The translations under genes were made by a program, and so were the position numbers. A stretch of 64,000 bases of DNA from Erythrobacter ani (GTDB lineage: Bacteria; Pseudomonadota; Alphaproteobacteria; Sphingomonadales; Sphingomonadaceae): positions 868,001 through 932,000 of the forward strand of contig NZ_JAGSPB010000002.1 in the NCBI RefSeq assembly GCF_019204025.1, read 5' to 3'. Positions within the stretch are counted from its first letter, which is position 1; each line of letters begins with the position of its first letter. This document shows, piece after piece, positions 1 to 11,316 of the stretch. Below the pieces are notes generated by a model. It saw only the letters and a program-made list of their open reading frames with translations. It was not told where the DNA came from and did no database searches.

Positions 1-65
1 TTGCTGTATCAACTAGGCAATACACATACGTCAAAGCGAGCGAAGCGCAAGAGGCTTTGCGTTTG

Positions 66-1052
66 CTAGTTCAATTGATCGAAAAACCGGTCTTCCGCGT
101 CGTAATCGAACATGTCCCACGGATAAGCGGCAAGCTGCGGGAAGGCGTCGGACCAGCCAGCGGGATCGAACTTTGTGAGCCATTCGATTGCGGGTCCGAC
201 ACTGGCGCTGTAGCCGCCCGACACATCGAAACCGCTCTCATTGGCGCGGTCAAGCGAGACGGTGAAGGGACGGGGGACCGACCACGGCGTGCGCCCGATT
301 ACGCCGTCCGTGCCCTCGACAGGGATGAATTCCACCTCACGCCCGAAAAGCGTGGCAAGGGCTCCGCCAATCTCCATTACAGATGGGGGATTTGCATCCC
401 CGACATTGAATGTCCCGCCGAGCGCGTGTTGTCCGGCATGCACCGCGAACTGGCCAATCATGTTTGCCGCGGTCGTGTGAAAGACGCTTTCTCCCTGAAC
501 AAGAAGAGGTATCCGTTCGCGTCCGTCGATCATCCTTTTGGCGAACCACCATTCGCGCGGGTGGCGGCTCCAAGCGCCATGGATCGCGCAGGGGCGCAAG
601 ATCGTGGCTCGATCACCGAACAGATCACGTGCGCAATTCTCCATCCGGACCTTGCGGGTTGAATACGTGTCGGAACCTGGGGCGACCGCCGGGTTCTCTT
701 CGGTGATCGGTGCCGCAAATTCTGGAAAACCATTCTGCGCCGCTTCATCGAGTGTGCGGCCTTCCGCATCGCAATAGACGCTGGCCGACGAAACCGCGAT
801 TAGCCGATCGACGCTATCCGGGTCGTAAGCGGCGATGTCCCCCTCGTCGAAAGCGATGGTATCGACGATCACATTCGCGCCGGGAGCTTTTTCTTGGCCA
901 GCGACGTAAGCAACGAAGCGATAGCGCTCGGGATCAAGCCAATCGGGGATCGTCCTGGCATAAACGGCGACGTCCCAGCCTACAGATGCGAAGTTCCGCG
1001 CAGCCGCATAGCCGATCTGGCCCGCTCCAATGATCGCAACTGAACGGGCCAT
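66..1052 (-). CDS. NAD-dependent epimerase/dehydratase family protein
   Basis: 328-aa extended short-chain dehydrogenase/reductase. A Rossmann glycine motif (GAGQIGYAA, residues 9-17), an SSASVY strand (88-93) and the catalytic YSTRK pair (Y130, K134) are visible, so NAD(P) binding and sugar-type or isomerase chemistry are likely. The substrate cannot be told. The ATG has an AAGGACG ribosome site. The gene begins 12 bp after the lpd stop on the same strand, so it is probably co-transcribed with lpd as the last gene of the TCA block. An imperfect hairpin overlaps its stop codon. Confidence 0.85.
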   Translation of the reverse strand: MARSVAIIGAGQIGYAAARNFASVGWDVAVYARTIPDWLDPERYRFVAYVAGQEKAPGANVIVDTIAFDEGDIAAYDPDSVDRLIAVSSASVYCDAEGRTLDEAAQNGFPEFAAPITEENPAVAPGSDTYSTRKVRMENCARDLFGDRATILRPCAIHGAWSRHPREWWFAKRMIDGRERIPLLVQGESVFHTTAANMIGQFAVHAGQHALGGTFNVGDANPPSVMEIGGALATLFGREVEFIPVEGTDGVIGRTPWSVPRPFTVSLDRANESGFDVSGGYSASVGPAIEWLTKFDPAGWSDAFPQLAAYPWDMFDYDAEDRFFDQLN

Positions 1053-1064
1053 ATTCGTACGTCC

Positions 1065-2471
1065 TTACATATGGATCGGCTTGCCTTGCACCGCCATCGC
1101 CGCTTCCTTCAGCGCTTCTGCATGGGTTGGGTGAGCGTGGCAGGTATAGGCGATGTCTTCCGACGTTGCGCCGAATTCCATGGCCTGCGCCGCTTGTGCG
1201 ATCATGGTTCCTGCCAGGCTCGCAACGATGTGCACGCCAAGCACGCGGTCGGTTTCCGCATCGGCCACCACTTTAACGAAACCTTCGGTGTCGCGGTTGG
1301 CCTTCGCGCGGCTGTTCGCCATCATCGGGAATTTCCCGACTTTGACCGTGTGACCTGCCTCTTTGGCCTCCGCTTCGGTCATGCCGACATCGGCAAATTC
1401 CGGCATCGTATAGACCACGCCCGGAATGACATCGTGATTGATGATGCCGGTCTGTCCAGCGACGTTTTCAGCGCAGGCGATCCCTTCGTCTTCGGCTTTA
1501 TGCGCGAGCATCGGACCGGGAACGACATCGCCAATCGCCCAGACCCCGTCGACCTTCGTGCGGAAATCGTGACCGATTTCGATCTGCCCGCGCTTGTTCG
1601 TCTCGATCCCGATGGCATCGAGTGCGAGGCCTTCCGTGTTGGGGCGGCGTCCGATCGAAACCAGCACATGGCTCGCCTTGATCGTCTGTTCGTCTCCGCC
1701 TGCCGCCTTTTCGACGGTGAGCGAAACGGTCTTGCCCTTTACACTCGCGCCGGTGACCTTGTGGCCGAGCATGAGCTCCATGCCCTGCTTCTTGAAGATC
1801 TTGCCGGCTTCCTTGCGCACGTCGGCATCCATACCGGGCAGCAATTGGTCGAGGAATTCGATCACGGTGACTTTCGCGCCGAGCCTGCGCCAGACCGAAC
1901 CGAGCTCCAGCCCGATGACGCCGCCGCCGATTACGACGAGATGTTCGGGCACCTCTTCGAGTTCGAGGGCGCCGGTGCTGTCGACGATCCGTTTTGCCGC
2001 ATTATCGACCTCGACGCCGGGCAGGGGAGTGACGCTGGAGCCGGTGGCGATAATGATGTCTTTCGCCGTTACGGTTTCACCGCCAACCTTCACGCTGTGC
2101 GCATCCTGGAATGCAGCGTGGCCTTTGATCCAGGTGACCTTGTTCTTCTTAAACAGGAATTCGATGCCGCCGGTCAGTTCGCCGACCGCCTTCGATTTCT
2201 CGGCCATCATCTTGGTCAGGTCGAGTTTTGGCTTTGCGGTGATGCCCCACGTCGCGAAATGACCGCCTTCGGCCTCCTCGAACAGTTCCGATCCATGGAG
2301 CAGCGCCTTGGAGGGGATGCACCCGACATTGAGGCATGTTCCGCCCAATGTCTCACGGCTTTCCACACAAGCGGTCTTCAGCCCCAGCTGCGCGGCGCGG
2401 ATCGCCGCAACATATCCGCCGGGGCCGGCACCGATAACAAGAACGTCATAATCGTAGGAATTGTCAGCCAT
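1065..2471 (-). CDS. lpdA: Dihydrolipoyl dehydrogenase (E3)
   Basis: 468-aa flavoprotein that reoxidises dihydrolipoyl groups of the 2-oxoglutarate (and possibly pyruvate) dehydrogenase complex using NAD+. Visible: FAD motif GAGPGG (14-19), redox disulfide GGTCLNVGC (C46, C51), a second dinucleotide motif VVIGGGVIG, and the C-terminal HPTxxE active-site pair (H447, E452). Length is normal for the family. An in-frame GTG lies 18 codons upstream (2525), but the ATG at 2471 has an AAAGGTG ribosome site and gives the usual N-terminus. It is separated from odhB by an opposite-strand MarR/S41 pair. Confidence 0.97.
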   Translation of the reverse strand: MADNSYDYDVLVIGAGPGGYVAAIRAAQLGLKTACVESRETLGGTCLNVGCIPSKALLHGSELFEEAEGGHFATWGITAKPKLDLTKMMAEKSKAVGELTGGIEFLFKKNKVTWIKGHAAFQDAHSVKVGGETVTAKDIIIATGSSVTPLPGVEVDNAAKRIVDSTGALELEEVPEHLVVIGGGVIGLELGSVWRRLGAKVTVIEFLDQLLPGMDADVRKEAGKIFKKQGMELMLGHKVTGASVKGKTVSLTVEKAAGGDEQTIKASHVLVSIGRRPNTEGLALDAIGIETNKRGQIEIGHDFRTKVDGVWAIGDVVPGPMLAHKAEDEGIACAENVAGQTGIINHDVIPGVVYTMPEFADVGMTEAEAKEAGHTVKVGKFPMMANSRAKANRDTEGFVKVVADAETDRVLGVHIVASLAGTMIAQAAQAMEFGATSEDIAYTCHAHPTHAEALKEAAMAVQGKPIHM

Positions 2472-2574
2472 AGTCGAATGCACCTTTGGACCGCTCGATG
2501 TGGGTCGAATGATTGGCTTCGGCACATAATCATTCGCCGGGGGAAGGCAACACTTGCCAGGCCGCGAATCCAGA

Positions 2575-2592
2575 CATATAAGCGCTTATATG
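2575..2592. promoter_or_regulatory. 18-bp perfect palindrome, likely MarR operator
   Basis: The sequence CATATAAGCGCTTATATG is a perfect 18-bp palindrome. Its last three bases are the ATG of the MarR gene. MarR proteins bind palindromes of this size as dimers, so auto-repression is the natural inference. It lies about 100 bp upstream of the divergent lpd ATG and could affect both genes. Confidence 0.6.
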
Positions 2593-3072
2593 AATTACCT
2601 CGAACAACCTCCCGAAGGATTGGGGACCCTGCTTCGTAGCCTCCTTGGCCGGCTCGATCCGGTGGTCGAGGAGATCTACGCGGAAACGGTCCCCGGCATG
2701 CGTTCGCGCTACTATCCGGTCATGCGCGCGCTTCTGACGGCGGAGAGTGCCCCGATAGGCGACCTTGCCAAGAGCGCAGGCGTGTCACAGCCCGCAATGA
2801 CGCAAACCGTCACGCAGATGATTGCCGCAGGATTTATCGAGCATGTTGAGAGCGAAGACCGTCGATGCCGGACCGTAGCGTTATCGGCGGCGGGAGTGTC
2901 CGCAGCTCAAACGTTGAGGCCGCTCTGGGCGGCAGTGGCCAAGGCGGCGGACGATCTGGGTGCGGAGCTTCCTGTACCGCTTGCAAGAGTGCTCCGCCAA
3001 TCACTCGCCGCGCTGGAGCGGCGCGATTTCAGAACACGGATTGAAGACGCAAGAAAGGAAGCAGAACGATGA
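2590..3072 (+). CDS. MarR-family transcriptional regulator
   Basis: 160-aa winged-helix regulator. The core reads IGDLAKSAGVSQPAMTQTV (recognition helix) followed by a wing with ESEDRRCR and TVALSAAG, the typical MarR DR-x-R wing. The ATG used here is the last part of an 18-bp palindrome. A TTG at 2554 with a GAAGG ribosome site would add 12 residues and cannot be excluded. The stop overlaps the next gene as ATGA, so the two are translationally coupled. The adjacent protease may be its main target besides itself; this is inference. Confidence 0.88.
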   Translation: MNYLEQPPEGLGTLLRSLLGRLDPVVEEIYAETVPGMRSRYYPVMRALLTAESAPIGDLAKSAGVSQPAMTQTVTQMIAAGFIEHVESEDRRCRTVALSAAGVSAAQTLRPLWAAVAKAADDLGAELPVPLARVLRQSLAALERRDFRTRIEDARKEAER

Positions 3073-4034
3073 AGGGTTTTCTGGCGATGGCGGCGTCATG
3101 TCTGATCTCCACCGCGGCATTGGCCGAACCGGTTTCTCCGGAGGAGCAGCGCGAGGCGCTGTATAATGCCGAGCTACTCATCGAAGCGCGCTATGTTCAG
3201 AGCGAGAAAGTCGAGGCCCTGGCAGCGACGTTGCAGGATTTGCAAAGTGCAATCGATGGACCGAGTGACGGCCGCGAGTTTGCCGATACGGTGACCGCGC
3301 GGCTGCGCGAGGTGTCGGCCGACGGTCATCTCGGTCTATCCTACAGCGAGCAGCCGATTGCCAAACCTGCCCAAGACGAACAACTGACGCTGAATGATGA
3401 TTTCGCACAGTGGTACGGCAAAGGCGTCAATCATGGCGTAGAGAAGATCGAGCGGCTTTCCGGCAACGTGATGTTGCTCGACCTGCGCGCTTTTCCGCCA
3501 CCGGGTATGGGCGGCGACGTGATTGCGGCCGCCATGACCACGGTCGCCCAGGGCGATGCGCTGATCATCGATCTCAGGAAGAATGGGGGCGGGGCCGACA
3601 CCGTTCTACTGGTTATGGCCTATCTGGTCGCGCCGGGTAGTCCGTTTCTTTCGACATATGATCGCCCCAGCGATCGCTGGACGCATCAGTCGATCCCTGC
3701 CTGGGTGCCGGGACGCAGATTCGGTGAAGACAAGCCGATCTATGTCCTGACTTCGGGGCGCACCTTTTCCGCCGCAGAGGCGCTTGCTTACAGCTTACAG
3801 GCCATGGGACGCGCAACGATCGTCGGCGAAACCACCGGCGGCGGGGCGCATCCATTCGAGTACCGCAGGGTCAGCGCACATTTTGCGCTGGACCTGCCGG
3901 AAGGAAAGTCGGAGCACCCCCTGACCGGCACGAACTGGCAGGGTGTCGGCGTCAGGCCCGACGTCGAAGTCCCCGAAGCACAGGCTTTGGCTAAGGCTCA
4001 AGCGCTGGCGCGCGAAGCTGTCACAAATCGATAA
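3069..4034 (+). CDS. Secreted S41-family peptidase
   Basis: 321 aa with a cleavable signal peptide (about residues 1-19, AALA|EP). The C-terminal domain has the S41 (tail-specific protease/IRBP) hallmarks: DLRKNGGG (168-175), [10 protein letters not shown] with the likely nucleophile S234, and [10 protein letters not shown]. There is no PDZ domain between the N-terminal helical part and the protease core, as in IRBP-like members. Its start overlaps the MarR stop (ATGA). Its 3' end overlaps the convergent odhB 3' end by 14 bp. Substrate unknown; periplasmic action is expected. Confidence 0.88.
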   Translation: MKGFLAMAASCLISTAALAEPVSPEEQREALYNAELLIEARYVQSEKVEALAATLQDLQSAIDGPSDGREFADTVTARLREVSADGHLGLSYSEQPIAKPAQDEQLTLNDDFAQWYGKGVNHGVEKIERLSGNVMLLDLRAFPPPGMGGDVIAAAMTTVAQGDALIIDLRKNGGGADTVLLVMAYLVAPGSPFLSTYDRPSDRWTHQSIPAWVPGRRFGEDKPIYVLTSGRTFSAAEALAYSLQAMGRATIVGETTGGGAHPFEYRRVSAHFALDLPEGKSEHPLTGTNWQGVGVRPDVEVPEAQALAKAQALAREAVTNR

Positions 4035-5256
4035 GCATCCGCGTCGGATCTTCTATCGCTTCCTTGATGATCTTCAGCGCAGTCACGGCCTCGCGCCCGT
4101 CGATCAGGCGGTGGTCGTAGGAAAGCGCAATATACATCATCGGGCGGATGACGACTTCGCCATTCACCGCGACCGGGCGATCTTCGATCCTGTGCAGACC
4201 GAGAACGGCGCTTTGCGGCGGATTGATGATCGGCGTGGACATTAGCGATCCGAACACGCCGCCATTCGAGATGGTGAAGGTGCCGCCGGTCATGTCGGCC
4301 ATGGTGAGCGTGCCTTCTTTCGCGCGCGCACCGAAATCGGCGATGTCTTTCTCTATCCGGGCGAAGCCTTTCTGATCGGCATCGCGGATGACCGGAACCA
4401 CCAGCCCGTTTGGCGCCGACACGGCGACCGAGATATCGACGTAATCATGATAGACGATCTCGTCGCCCTCGATATATGCGTTGACACTGGGCACGTCTTT
4501 CAGCGCGAGGCACGCTGCCTTCGCGAAGAAGCCCATGAACCCGAGGCGGATATCGTGCTTCTTGGCGAACATGTCCTTGTACTTGGTACGCGCTTCGATG
4601 ACGGCCGACATGTCGACATCATTGAATGTCGTGAGAAGCGCTGCTTCTTCCTGAGCGCCCTTCAGGCGTTTGGCGATGGTCTGACGCATGCGCGTCATCT
4701 TGACCCGCTCTTCCTTACGCTCGCCTGTGGCAACCGCCGGAGCTGGGCTCGGCGTTGGGGCAGGGGAAGGCGCAGGCGAGGGATCGCCTTTGGCTTTCGC
4801 TGCGGCCAGAACGTCTTCCTTGGTCAGCCGGCCATCTTTGCCGGTGCCCTTGATGGTCGATGGGTCGACCCCGTGTTCGAGCACCGCGCGGCGCACGGCA
4901 GGCGACAGGGTCTGTGCAGCATTCGCGAGATCCTTGTCCGCTTCTTCGCGCTTTTCTTCACCTGCATCGGCCTGCTGCGCCTTGCGCCCGGCTTCTTCCC
5001 CGGAAGCGGCGCCCGTCGCGCCTTCTTCGATGATCGCGATGATTGCTCCGACTTCGACAGTGTCGCCGACTGCGGCGCGGTGTTCCTGCAGTACGCCAGC
5101 GACTGGGGAGGGCACATCCACTGCGACCTTGTCGGTTTCAAGGCTGGCAATCGGCTCATCGGCAGCGACCGCATCGCCCGGCTGCTTCAGCCATTCGCCG
5201 ATCGAACCTTCGGTGACAGATTCCCCGAGTGCCGGGACGGTGATTTCAGTACTCAT
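4021..5256 (-). CDS. sucB: 2-oxoglutarate dehydrogenase E2 (dihydrolipoyl succinyltransferase)
   Basis: 411-aa E2 core of the 2-oxoglutarate dehydrogenase complex, transferring succinyl from lipoamide to CoA. Domain order is clear: one lipoyl domain with the lipoylated lysine in ETDKVAVD (K43), a peripheral E1/E3-binding domain (about 115-150), a Pro/Ala linker (about 160-175), and the acyltransferase core ending with YDHRLIDG (catalytic H382, D386). It starts 30 bp after the odhA stop with an AAAGGGAT ribosome site. Odd point: lpd does not follow directly but lies 1.5 kb further on. Confidence 0.97.
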   Translation of the reverse strand: MSTEITVPALGESVTEGSIGEWLKQPGDAVAADEPIASLETDKVAVDVPSPVAGVLQEHRAAVGDTVEVGAIIAIIEEGATGAASGEEAGRKAQQADAGEEKREEADKDLANAAQTLSPAVRRAVLEHGVDPSTIKGTGKDGRLTKEDVLAAAKAKGDPSPAPSPAPTPSPAPAVATGERKEERVKMTRMRQTIAKRLKGAQEEAALLTTFNDVDMSAVIEARTKYKDMFAKKHDIRLGFMGFFAKAACLALKDVPSVNAYIEGDEIVYHDYVDISVAVSAPNGLVVPVIRDADQKGFARIEKDIADFGARAKEGTLTMADMTGGTFTISNGGVFGSLMSTPIINPPQSAVLGLHRIEDRPVAVNGEVVIRPMMYIALSYDHRLIDGREAVTALKIIKEAIEDPTRMLIDL

Positions 5257-5286
5257 GACAATTGATCCCTTTCGAAGGGTGTTTCC

Positions 5287-8148
5287 TCAGGAATAGGCTT
5301 TGGCAGCGCCGCCGCGCCCCTTGGGTTTGCGATTTTTCGTCTTGCCGACATTGGCGAGGTCGAGCGCGACGGATACGAGCCCTTCCTGCTGGGCCTTGTG
5401 CCGCTTGGCGAGGCCGGTGGCGGGTGAGGCTGCGACCTCGCGCCCGGCATAAATCGGTCGCATGCCGTCGAAGCCGGCCTCGCGCGCCGCCAGCTCGATC
5501 AGGCGGTCCACGAAGAACCACGCGCCGTTGTTTTTCGGCTCTTCCTGGCACCACACGATCTCTTCGAGATTGGTCATGCGCTTGATCCGGACGGTCAGCG
5601 GTTCGCCGGGGAAAGGATAGAGTTGTTCGATGCGGACGATCGAGATGTCGTCGATCCCTTCCTCGTCGCGCTTTTCCATCAGATCGTAGGCGACCTTGCC
5701 AGAACACAGGATCAGCCGCTTGACCTTCTCATCGGGAATTTCAGTCATGTCGGATTTGATCCGCATGAAGTGGTGCTCGCCCTCGAATTCTTCTCGCGGG
5801 CTTTTCGCCAGCGGATGACGCAGCAGCGATTTCGGCGTCATGATTATAAGCGGTTTGCGGAATGGACGCAGCATCTGGCGGCGCAGAACGTGAAAATAAT
5901 TGGCCGGCGTCGTGATGTTGCAGACCTGGATGTTGTCATTCGCGCACAATTGCAGGAACCGTTCGAGCCGGGCGGAGGAGTGTTCCGGTCCCTGGCCCTC
6001 ATATCCATGCGGCAGCAGCATCACGAGGCCGTTGGCGCGCAGCCACTTTACCTCGCCCGATGCAATATATTGATCGATCATGATCTGCGCGCCGTTGGCG
6101 AAGTCTCCGAACTGCGCCTCCCACAGCACAAGCGTCTTGGGATCGGCCATCGCGAAGCCATACTCGAAGCCGAGCACTCCGTATTCGGACAGCGTGGAAT
6201 CGTGCACCTCGAACTTGCCATGGGGCAGGGTGTTGAGCGGGATGTATTTGCTCTCATCGTTCTGGTCGACCCAGACGGCATGACGCTGAGAGAAGGTGCC
6301 GCGGCCGGAATCCTGTCCGGATAGACGTACGTTATAGCCTTCCATGACAAGGCTGCCGTAAGCGAGCGCCTCGGCTGTGGCCCAATCGAACCCTTCGCCC
6401 GACTTGAACATCTCGGCCTTTGCCTTGAGCACGCGTCCGAGCGTTTTATGGATGTTCACATCGTCGGGCACTTCGGTAAGCACGCGGCCGAGGCTGTCGA
6501 ACATCTTCGGCTCGATAGCGGTATCGATATTGCGGCGTGCCGTTTCGGGATCGGCCGGTTTGTTGAGGCCCGCCCAGCGCCCGCCGAACCAGTCGGCCTC
6601 GTTCGGGTTGTAGCTTTTCGCAGCCTCGAATTCCTCATCCAGAAGTGCAACGAATTCGCCAGCGACCTTTTCACGGTGATCCTTGTCGATCACGCCCTGG
6701 TCGATCAGGCGTTCGGCATAGATATGCGAGACCTTGGGATGTTTGCGGATGACATCGTACATCAGCGGCTGGGTGAAGCTCGGTTCGTCGCCTTCATTGT
6801 GGCCGAACCGGCGATAGCACCACATGTCTATGACCACGTCCCGGCCGAATTTCTGCCGGTACTCGACCGCCAGCTTGCAGGCGAAGGTCACCGCTTCGGG
6901 ATCATCGCCGTTGACGTGCAGGATCGGCGCCATCACACCTTTGGCAACGTCGCTGGGATAGGGCGAGGAACGCGCGAAATTCGGGCTGGTGGTGAAACCG
7001 ATCTGGTTGTTGATGATGAAATGGAGGCAGCCCCCCGTATCATAGCCAGGGACGCCCGATAGCGAGAGGCTCTCCCAGACCACGCCCTGACCGGCGAACG
7101 CCGCGTCGCCGTGGATCAGCACCGGAAGCACCTGTTCGCGCTTCTTCCCGTCGCGCACCGCCTGCTGCGCGCGTGTCTTGCCCAGAACCACCGGGTTCAC
7201 CGTTTCGAGGTGCGACGGGTTGGGGACCAGCGACATGTGCACTTCGATATCGTCGAAAGTACGGTCCGTGCTGGTGCCGAGATGATATTTCACGTCGCCG
7301 GATCCGCCGACATCCTCGGGGTTGGCCGAACCTCCGGAAAATTCGTGGAAGATCACCTTGTAAGGTTTCTCCATGACGTTCGCGAGAACGTTGAGCCGCC
7401 CGCGGTGGGCCATGCCGTAGATGATTTCGCGCACGCCGGCGCTGCCGCCATGTTTGATGACAGCCTCCAGCGCCGGGATCATGGATTCGCCGCCATCGAG
7501 GCCGAAACGCTTGGTCCCGACATATTTCTTGCCGAGGAACTCTTCGTACTGCTCGCCGCGCAGAACCGCCGCAAGAATCGCTTTCTTACCCTCTGGCGTG
7601 AACTGGATCGTCTCGCCTGGGCTTTCGAACTTGTCCTGCAGGAAACGCCGCTCTTCGGTGTCGGCAATGTGCATGTATTCAAGGCCGACTTTGCCGCAAT
7701 AAACCGCACGCAGCCGATCTTGCAGTTCGCGCACTGTGGTCCATTCGAGGCCAAGCACGCTGCCTACGAAGACCTCCTGCGATTCCTTGCCCTCTAGCCC
7801 GTGGAACGCCAGCGTCAGGTCTTCGGGCTCTTCGCGCTTGTTCGAAAGGCCGAGCGGGTCGAGGTCCGCCGCCATGTGGCCGCGCACACGATAAAGCCGC
7901 ACGAGCGTCATCGCCGCGATCGAATTGGCCGCAGCTTCTTCGATAGCTTTCGGGTCGAGCGCCTTGCCGGCCGATTTCGCCGCCTTTTCGACCACGACAC
8001 GCATTTGCGTCGGGTCCATGGCCGTCGTCAGGTCGGCGCCTGCATCGCTGACGGAGTCAAGCCATTTGGGATTGCCCCAGGACGGCCCCGGCTGGGGACC
8101 TTCCTGGTCAGTCATCTGCGGCAGAAAATCGTTCGGTTCTTGACCCAT
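5287..8148 (-). CDS. sucA: 2-oxoglutarate dehydrogenase E1
   Basis: 953-aa thiamine-diphosphate-dependent decarboxylase of the TCA cycle. The length and MAHRGRLNVL (H248), the ThDP/Mg motif GDAAFAGQG (347-355) and NNQIGF (380-385) are those of the OdhA/SucA family. The start MGQEPN has a GGAGAA site six bases upstream; an internal ATG eleven codons later is less well placed. It lies between sucD (44 bp) and odhB (30 bp), so the minus-strand run is one transcription unit by spacing. Confidence 0.97.
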   Translation of the reverse strand: MGQEPNDFLPQMTDQEGPQPGPSWGNPKWLDSVSDAGADLTTAMDPTQMRVVVEKAAKSAGKALDPKAIEEAAANSIAAMTLVRLYRVRGHMAADLDPLGLSNKREEPEDLTLAFHGLEGKESQEVFVGSVLGLEWTTVRELQDRLRAVYCGKVGLEYMHIADTEERRFLQDKFESPGETIQFTPEGKKAILAAVLRGEQYEEFLGKKYVGTKRFGLDGGESMIPALEAVIKHGGSAGVREIIYGMAHRGRLNVLANVMEKPYKVIFHEFSGGSANPEDVGGSGDVKYHLGTSTDRTFDDIEVHMSLVPNPSHLETVNPVVLGKTRAQQAVRDGKKREQVLPVLIHGDAAFAGQGVVWESLSLSGVPGYDTGGCLHFIINNQIGFTTSPNFARSSPYPSDVAKGVMAPILHVNGDDPEAVTFACKLAVEYRQKFGRDVVIDMWCYRRFGHNEGDEPSFTQPLMYDVIRKHPKVSHIYAERLIDQGVIDKDHREKVAGEFVALLDEEFEAAKSYNPNEADWFGGRWAGLNKPADPETARRNIDTAIEPKMFDSLGRVLTEVPDDVNIHKTLGRVLKAKAEMFKSGEGFDWATAEALAYGSLVMEGYNVRLSGQDSGRGTFSQRHAVWVDQNDESKYIPLNTLPHGKFEVHDSTLSEYGVLGFEYGFAMADPKTLVLWEAQFGDFANGAQIMIDQYIASGEVKWLRANGLVMLLPHGYEGQGPEHSSARLERFLQLCANDNIQVCNITTPANYFHVLRRQMLRPFRKPLIIMTPKSLLRHPLAKSPREEFEGEHHFMRIKSDMTEIPDEKVKRLILCSGKVAYDLMEKRDEEGIDDISIVRIEQLYPFPGEPLTVRIKRMTNLEEIVWCQEEPKNNGAWFFVDRLIELAAREAGFDGMRPIYAGREVAASPATGLAKRHKAQQEGLVSVALDLANVGKTKNRKPKGRGGAAKAYS

Positions 8149-8192
8149 GTGGGTTCTCCAAGGGGAGGAGGAGTGGGATGGGGCTCGTTAAA

Positions 8193-9083
8193 TCAGGCCA
8201 TTTCTTTCAGCATCGCATCGAGTGTGGTGCCGAGTTCGGATGGGGAGGGCGATACGCGAATGCCCGCATCTTCCATCGCCGCAATCTTGTCATCCGCGCC
8301 GCCTTTGCCGCCGGACACGATGGCGCCGGCGTGGCCCATGCGGCGGCCCGGAGGCGCCGTGCGGCCGGCAATGAAGCCGACGGTAGGTTTACTGCGGCCC
8401 TTGGCGGCTTCCTGTTTCAGGAATTCGGCAGCTTCTTCTTCAGCCGATCCGCCGATCTCGCCGATCATGATGATCGATTTCGTTTCGGGGTCGTCGAGGA
8501 AGAGGTCGAGCACGTCGATGAAGTTGGTGCCGTTCACCGGATCGCCGCCTATCCCGACAGCGGTGGTCTGGCCGAGGCCGACCTGCGTGGTCTGATGGAC
8601 GGCTTCATAGGTAAGCGTACCCGAACGCGATACGACGCCAACGCTGCCCTTCTTGAAGATGGAGCCCGGCATAATGCCGATCTTGCATTCTTCCGGGGTG
8701 AGAACGCCGGGGCAGTTCGGCCCGATCAGGCGCGATTTCGAGCCGGTGAGGGCGGCTTTCGCACGGACCATGTCGAGCACTGGAATGCCTTCGGTGATGC
8801 AGATGATCAGTTCCACCTCGGCATCAATGGCCTCGCAAATCGCGTCGGCGGCGAAGGGAGGGGGCACGTAGATGCACGAAGCGGTCGCGCCTGTGGCTTC
8901 TTTTGCTTCGCGTACGGTGTTGAAGTTGGGCAGGCCGATATGCGTCGTGCCGCCTTTGCCTGGAGTCACGCCCGCGACCATCTGCGTCCCGTAATCGAGC
9001 GCCTGCTGCGTGTGGAACGTGCCGGTGTCACCGGTCATCCCTTGGGTGATGACCTTGGTATCTTTATTTACGAGGATGGACAT
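8193..9083 (-). CDS. sucD: Succinyl-CoA synthetase alpha subunit
   Basis: 296 aa, usual length. It binds CoA and carries the transiently phosphorylated histidine of the ADP/GDP-forming ligase: [10 protein letters not shown] gives H251. The nucleotide-fold region starts at [13 protein letters not shown] site precedes the ATG. The partner beta subunit sucC, which in many alphaproteobacteria sits directly upstream, is not in this window; two unrelated small genes occupy that place. Confidence 0.97.
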   Translation of the reverse strand: MSILVNKDTKVITQGMTGDTGTFHTQQALDYGTQMVAGVTPGKGGTTHIGLPNFNTVREAKEATGATASCIYVPPPFAADAICEAIDAEVELIICITEGIPVLDMVRAKAALTGSKSRLIGPNCPGVLTPEECKIGIMPGSIFKKGSVGVVSRSGTLTYEAVHQTTQVGLGQTTAVGIGGDPVNGTNFIDVLDLFLDDPETKSIIMIGEIGGSAEEEAAEFLKQEAAKGRSKPTVGFIAGRTAPPGRRMGHAGAIVSGGKGGADDKIAAMEDAGIRVSPSPSELGTTLDAMLKEMA

Positions 9084-9112
9084 TCAGAAACTCCGTCTTT
9101 TCGAATATTGGG

Positions 9113-9577
9113 TTATCGGCCGCCGAGCCAGACTGCGTTGTCGTAAATACGCAGGCTGTATTCGCCGCGGCGCTCAAGATTTCGGCTACGCGCACAAAGT
9201 TCGAAATGCGCGCGCGCTCCGGCAAGGAATGCGTTTTCATCGAACGAGTCGCGATGGGGATCGTTCTGGCTTGCAACGGCAATGTCGAAACAGGCCCGCG
9301 CAAGATCGAGATTTGCATCGACATCGGTTTCCGGCCCATCGAGCGCAGCATAGGTGCGCACCACGCGGGTGCGGTTCTGCGCGCGCCAATCGACACAAGC
9401 GCGGTATTCCCTCCCATCCGCGAGCGTGAACACCTGCGTGTCGCGACAATAAAGCCGCCGCTCCTGCGGGACGTCGGTCGCAAACACTTCGGCGACTTCC
9501 TGCCGATCGACCTCGCGCGCGGCGGCGGGGGCGGTGAAGAGAGCGGCGAGGGCAAGAAAGGCGAGCGGGGTCCGCAT
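9113..9577 (-). CDS. Secreted protein of unknown function between mdh and sucD
   Basis: 154 aa with an N-terminal signal peptide (hydrophobic stretch to about residue 20, cleavage near PAAA|RE) and four cysteines in the mature part that could form disulfides (YCRD, ACVD, ACFD, LCAR). No family recognised. The ATG at 9577 is used; a GTG directly before it is also in frame. It ends 29 bp before sucD on the same strand, so it should be transcribed with the TCA genes, yet it looks exported. Confidence 0.7.
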   Translation of the reverse strand: MRTPLAFLALAALFTAPAAAREVDRQEVAEVFATDVPQERRLYCRDTQVFTLADGREYRACVDWRAQNRTRVVRTYAALDGPETDVDANLDLARACFDIAVASQNDPHRDSFDENAFLAGARAHFELCARSRNLERRGEYSLRIYDNAVWLGGR

Positions 9578-9625
9578 CACCGACCGGCAATAACCTTGGG
9601 TTCTTGGCTTATGAGCATCGACACT

Positions 9626-11076
<1,451 letters not shown>

Positions 11077-11186
11077 TCATTCCAGCCGCTTGTGCCTCGT
11101 CCCATGTGGCGATGGCAACCGGATGCGTAGAGGGCGAGGTAGGCCTGTGAAGGTGCGATTGCAACCGGCAAAAAGTTGTAGCAGGC

Positions 11187-11206
11187 AACTATCTTTGCAC
11201 ATAGTT
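11187..11206. repeat. AACTAT-N8-ATAGTT inverted repeat upstream of mdh
   Basis: A 6-bp inverted repeat with an 8-bp spacer lies about 155 bp upstream of the mdh ATG, next to the palindrome GCAATTGC. It sits in the otherwise featureless 11032-11316 gap between mdh and the GGDEF-EAL gene and may be a regulator site for the TCA operon. It is short, so chance is possible. Confidence 0.25.
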
Positions 11207-11316
11207 CGCAATTGCAATAAAGGCGCGCTGGCCGGCGAGTTCGGACTGTTAGCGAGAAGGGTGCCTCCAGCAATTGTCCGTTTCGAAGATAGCGCCGGGA
11301 CTGGGCGCGCAGGCCC

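Noticed and set aside
39-67. Imperfect hairpin overlapping the stop of the epimerase-like gene
   Set aside because: The stem has a bulge and no T-run follows on the minus strand, so a terminator cannot be claimed.
1071-2639. 522-codon open frame on the plus strand opposite lpd
   Set aside because: It is the antisense shadow of a GC-rich, strongly conserved gene; the product has no coherent pattern.
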